This document shows, one piece after another, positions 6,324 through 9,177 of a DNA stretch of 9,177 nt. The notes below the pieces were generated by a model that saw only the letters and a list, made by a program, of their open reading frames with translations, did not search any database and was not told the origin of the DNA. Position 1 is the stretch's first letter. Each line of letters starts with the position of its first letter. Location: contig NVSY01000005.1 in the NCBI GenBank assembly GCA_002401385.1, positions 95,369 through 104,545 of the forward strand, read 5' to 3'. The position numbers were made by a program, and so were the translations under genes. This DNA is from Flavobacteriaceae bacterium (lineage in GTDB: Bacteria; Bacteroidota; Bacteroidia; Flavobacteriales; Flavobacteriaceae).

Positions 6324-7583
6324 TTAAAGTTTTTTCGGCTTCTTTTCCTTCTTCTTTTCCGAATAATTGAGTGTTTCACCTTCTGTTTTGGCAATTAGCA
6401 AAGCGCCACAGCTATCACTCCAAACGTTTACCGTAGTTCTAAACATATCTAGAATCCTATCTACTGCCAATATCAATCCAATTCCTTCTAAGGGCAATCC
6501 AACAGCTGTTAACACAACAGAAATCATTACTAAGCCTGCCATTGGAATTCCTGCTGCACCAATAGAAGCCAATAAAGAAGTTGCTACAACTACTATTTGT
6601 TCCACTATTCCCAATTCGATTCCATAAGCCTGCGCAATAAACATTGCTGCAATACATTCATAAAGTGCTGTACCATCCATATTTATTGTTGCTCCAAGGG
6701 GAAGCACAAAACTTGTTACCTTATTAGATACCCCAGCATTTTTTTCAATAGCTTCCATAGTTAAGGGTAAGGTAGCTGAAGAAGATGATGTTGAAAAAGC
6801 AGTTAATAGTGGAATAGACATTGCTTTTACATGTGATAGTGGGTTGATTTTCCCGAAAAATTTTAAAAGCAATGGTAAAATTATCATCGAATGTATAATT
6901 AATGCGAAAACTACCGTGAGCATATACAAGCCCAATCGTTTTGAAATCTCAACTAAAGCTTCGGAATCACCTGCTTGATCGGCAACAGTACTTGCTACAA
7001 TTCCAAAAACACCATAAGGGGTAAACTTAATGATAAAGGTGGTTATTTTCATCATCAGTTCAAATCCAGAATTAACAGTATTCAATAAAAAGGTTTTATT
7101 ATTTTCACCCAATTTACTTATAAAAAACCCTATCAACAGCGCAAAGAAAATAATGGACAGCATTTGATTGTTAACAAAAGCAGCAAAAATGTTTTCAGGG
7201 ATAATATTTATTATGATATCAAGAAATGAATTCGCAGAACCACTCAATCCTTCTACTTCTTGAACCAAGCCCAAATTAGCTCCTACTCCAGGCTTCATAA
7301 TATTAACCATCAAAAGCCCAGTGGTAATAGCAAATACGCTTGTAACCATGTAATAAGTCATGGTCTTTAATCCCAATTTACCTAAATTTCCTGCGCTTCC
7401 GATATTGGCAACACCAGATGCTATGGATGTAAGAATTAAAGGGGCTACAATCATTTTTAAACTTCTGATAAAAATAGCACCCATCCAAGATACGTAATCA
7501 ATGTATTTCGAAAAATACAAGCCAAATAACACCGCTAAAACTATTGCGATTAGTATTTGCCAATGAAGTTCAATTTTTCTCAT
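6324..7583 (-). CDS. Dicarboxylate/amino acid:cation symporter (DAACS family)
   Basis: This is a 419-residue inner-membrane sodium- or proton-coupled carrier of the GltP/DctA (SLC1-like, elevator) family, normal in length. Transport-core motifs are intact. The serine-rich hairpin 1 tip is FSTSSSSATLP at 263-273, NMDGT is at 301-305, hairpin 2 is SIGAAGIPMAG at 340-350, and the last helix holds LDMFRTTVNVWSD at 378-390. By comparison with the archaeal GltPh, Asp379, Arg382, Thr383, Asn386 and Asp390 match its substrate and sodium ligands Asp394, Arg397, Thr398, Asn401 and Asp405. The arginine favours an acidic substrate such as glutamate, aspartate or a C4-dicarboxylate. Ser389 replaces the usual glycine of NVTGD. 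The C-terminus is a lysine-rich cytoplasmic tail (from about 405). Start ATG at 7583; no Shine-Dalgarno sequence, as is common in Bacteroidota. Both neighbours are long spacers, so it is probably monocistronic. Repeat copy B lies about 90 bases upstream. Confidence 0.96.
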   Translation of the reverse strand: MRKIELHWQILIAIVLAVLFGLYFSKYIDYVSWMGAIFIRSLKMIVAPLILTSIASGVANIGSAGNLGKLGLKTMTYYMVTSVFAITTGLLMVNIMKPGVGANLGLVQEVEGLSGSANSFLDIIINIIPENIFAAFVNNQMLSIIFFALLIGFFISKLGENNKTFLLNTVNSGFELMMKITTFIIKFTPYGVFGIVASTVADQAGDSEALVEISKRLGLYMLTVVFALIIHSMIILPLLLKFFGKINPLSHVKAMSIPLLTAFSTSSSSATLPLTMEAIEKNAGVSNKVTSFVLPLGATINMDGTALYECIAAMFIAQAYGIELGIVEQIVVVATSLLASIGAAGIPMAGLVMISVVLTAVGLPLEGIGLILAVDRILDMFRTTVNVWSDSCGALLIAKTEGETLNYSEKKKEKKPKKL

Positions 7584-7671
7584 TATGGTAAGCTGTTGAA
7601 ATAAAAAGTGATTGTAATATCAACTAAGATAGCGAAAACTCTTTGAATTATCAAATTGACATTCGTTAAGC

Positions 7672-7940
7672 ACTATCACATCTGTACTTTGAAAACACGA
7701 AAAGTACGTTTGAATTCATTCTCATAGCTCCAAAGATTTGAGAGATTCAACCGTTGATTTTTCTTATTCACATATACAATTTCAATTCTTGTAATAGTTT
7801 TCTACATCTCTATATCAAAGGCTAAATTATAAATTGAAATAAACCTATTACAAAAATAATGGTCTTAAGGAAACCGTGACCTTCGAACACCCATTTTCTT
7901 ACACACGGACAACTGTTTTTTTAAATTAAATAGATGCAAC
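7672..7940 (-). repeat. Diverged intergenic repeat, copy B
   Basis: Second copy of the repeat described at 5775-6040, in the same orientation and about 1.9 kb away, here upstream of the symporter gene. It contains the stem GTACTTT (7684-7690) / AAAGTAC (7701-7707) at the place where copy A forms a similar stem. A minus-strand TATTTTTG (7858-7851) fits the TAnnTTTG consensus and could start a long leader to the symporter, but copy A does not keep that box. No frame is open through the copy. Homology fades beyond about 7940. Ends are approximate. Confidence 0.7.
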
Positions 7941-7981
7941 GGAATCCACATTTTAATAGTCCTCACATAAAAACAATTGAG

Positions 7982-8096
7982 GAAGTCATCATATAGATGT
8001 AAAAGTTAATATAATTGCAAACATCTCTTAAAAAAACAATATGAATGTTCTTCAATTAATAATATTGTAAGAGATAAATTAACTTTTGATGACTTC
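7982..8096. repeat. Interrupted inverted repeat of 115 bp
   Basis: Four paired blocks nest in order. GAAGTCATCA (7982-7991) pairs with TGATGACTTC (8087-8096). AAAAGTTAAT (8001-8010) pairs with ATTAACTTTT (8078-8087), sharing one base with the block before. TCTCTTA (8024-8030) pairs with TAAGAGA (8068-8074). CAATAT (8037-8042) pairs with ATATTG (8062-8067). That is about 32 pairs closing on a 19-base loop (8043-8061). Nearly all unpaired bases are in the left arm (9, 13 and 6 bases) against 3 in the right. It has no terminator-type U-run and no clear flanking target duplication. It could be a structured RNA, a small inverted-repeat mobile element or a cruciform. Confidence 0.7.
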
Positions 8097-8514
8097 GCCC
8101 AATTGCACACTGCTAAATGAATACGGTTTTCAAAACACATAATAAAAACTAATTTCAGTGGAACTAACCAATGATAGCTATCTATAACACGATTTTTTAC
8201 CATAACACAAAAATCTATTAGAAATTCAAACTACTAACTAGCACTCACAAAACAGTACAAATAATGAGCTTTCTAATATTCCCTAACTATAGAAATTTTC
8301 TTAGTTCAATTACCATATTCATTCATTGCTAAATTATATAATAACACTAATACATCTTTATAAAATTACACATAGGACTATTTATTTCACATAAGAAACA
8401 CCAAGGAACTGATTATCAGGTATTTACTATGATGACAACGGAAAAATTTTCACATAAAAAACGCTTATTTTCATGAAATTGAACATAAAAAAGGGAAGAA
8501 TTCAAAAGAGACAT
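8097..8514. other. Spacer of about 420 bp with no recognised gene
   Basis: This is A+T-rich DNA with stops in all frames apart from short chance frames. A minus-strand frame of 65 codons starting at 8203 runs through the inverted repeat and is not convincing. The only local pattern is an 11-base palindrome CTGATTATCAG at 8409-8419. With the inverted repeat, repeat copy B and the symporter leader, the stretch 7584-8514 contains no gene I can support. Confidence 0.5.
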
Positions 8515-9177
8515 AAATGTATAAGTAATTGTTTCACCTACTTGAGCAAATTCATCACTATTTTCATCTGTAAATGTTCCTTCTTTTTGTAAAGTTAATT
8601 CGGGGTTTTGTCCTGTTAAACTGTCGTACAATCGCTACAACTCGGATCAATCGGTGTCATTGGGGTTGGGTCTTCTGATTGATCCGTTACATTATTGCCT
8701 TTGGGGCATTTTCTTGTAGCTGTTGCCATATTGTTTCACATACGTGAGCAGGTCCATCACTATTTTCATCTGTAAATGTTTCTTCTTTTTGTAAAAAGTT
8801 AATTCGGGGTTTTGTCCTGTTACTACTGTCGTACAATCGCTACAACTCGGATCAATCGGCGTCATTGGGGTTAGGTCTTCTGATTGATCCGTTACATTAT
8901 TGCCTTTGGGGCATTTTCTTGTAGCTATTGCTATATTGTTTCACCTACATGAGCAGGTCCATCACTATTTTCATCTGTAATTGTTTCTTCTTTTTGTAAA
9001 AAGTTAATTCGGGGTTTTGTCCTGTTACTACTGTCGTACAATCGCTACAACTCGGATCAATCGGTGTCATTGGGGTTAGGTCTTCTGATTGATCCGTTAC
9101 ATTATTGCCTTTGGGGCATTTTCTTGTAGCTGTTGCCATATTGTCCACATCTCCTGCATCTATAGCTGCCTGAGTGA
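8515..9177 (-). pseudogene. Decayed 3' end of a large repeat adhesin (DUF11/DUF7507-like)
   Basis: The gene enters from the right edge on the minus strand. Its first 60 or so codons read in frame: TQAAIDAGDVDN, MATATRKCPKGN, VTDQSEDLTPMTP, then SCSDCTTVVTGQNPELT. This is the end of one DUF11/DUF7507-type beta-sandwich domain and the start of the next, as seen in giant secreted adhesins of flavobacteria. A two-base insertion at 8996-9005 breaks the frame, and translation would stop at 8945 after about 18 unrelated residues. Beyond it, further copies keep QKEGTFTDENSDEFAQVGETITYTF in another frame, but no frame stays open. Homology stops after ITYTF at 8515, where a full domain would continue. 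No type IX secretion C-terminal domain is seen. If the upstream part is intact, a truncated adhesin ending at 8945 might still be made. Confidence 0.8.
8528..9139 (-). repeat. Tandem repeat array, 205-bp period, three units
   Basis: Units are 8528-8729 (202 bp), 8730-8934 (205 bp) and 8935-9139 (205 bp). Units two and three differ at six positions by eye. Unit one is more diverged: it lacks two bases at 8589-8596 (GTAAAGTT instead of GTAAAAAGTT), lacks one base near 8610, and has other substitutions. Each unit fuses the front of an adhesin domain (up to VGETI) to the tail of one (from ATATRKCPKG), with the domain body missing. Because 205 is not a multiple of three, each unit shifts the frame, and stops appear in all frames. 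Confidence 0.9.

Noticed and set aside
8006..8203. Minus-strand frame of 65 codons with a partly hydrophobic product
   Set aside because: Its second half runs through the interrupted inverted repeat, it has no promoter or ribosome-binding sequence that I trust, and its product is not recognisable. A vague likeness of its N-terminal part (SYHWLV) to the 35-residue peptide (YYHPWY) was considered but is too weak.
8416..8631. Minus-strand frame of 71 codons beginning in the last adhesin unit
   Set aside because: Its first half is adhesin-domain sequence in a shifted frame and its second half is unrelated sequence. The ATG lies inside the decayed repeat. It is a pseudogene fragment, not a gene.

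Overview
The window is A+T-rich and looks like chromosomal DNA of a member of the Bacteroidota, most likely the family Flavobacteriaceae. Four things point that way. The ECF sigma factor and the TIGR02757/DUF2400 protein are of types I associate with flavobacteria. UvrA lacks the first half of its N-terminal zinc module, as in Bacteroidota UvrA proteins. Promoter-like boxes fit the Bacteroidota TTG/TAnnTTTG pattern rather than the E. coli one. The right edge carries DUF11/DUF7507-type adhesin repeats, which are common in marine flavobacteria. The assignment rests on recognising these sequences, not on a search.

Left third (1-4166). A 48-residue small protein (140-286) and an ECF sigma factor (342-926) lie on the minus strand and probably form a short transcript that ends at a strong bidirectional terminator (101-132). 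Divergent from them is a full-length uvrA (1163-3943), whose product recognises damage in nucleotide excision repair. uvrA converges on the next gene across a hairpin-rich spacer (3944-4166).

Middle (4167-7583). All genes here are on the minus strand: a DUF6265-like lipoprotein (4167-4667), a TIGR02757/DUF2400 protein of unknown function (4980-5744), a candidate 35-residue single-span membrane peptide (6087-6194), and a dicarboxylate/amino acid:cation symporter (6324-7583). The gaps are long, so these are probably separate transcripts rather than an operon. A diverged repeat of about 270 bp is present twice in the same orientation, once upstream of the DUF2400 gene (about 5775-6040) and once upstream of the symporter (about 7672-7940). 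The two copies bracket the candidate peptide and the symporter.

Right end (7584-9177). This part appears to hold no intact gene. It contains the second repeat copy, an interrupted inverted repeat (7982-8096), about 420 bp with nothing recognised, and the decayed 3' end of a large surface-adhesin gene on the minus strand. The adhesin remnant is a tandem array with a 205-bp period that is not a multiple of three. It carries shared frameshifts and stops in every frame.

No tRNA, rRNA, CRISPR array or intact insertion sequence was seen. The genes do not form one recognisable pathway. The most unusual material is non-coding or decayed: the adhesin array, the paired intergenic repeats with the adjacent hydrophobic peptide, and the interrupted palindrome.
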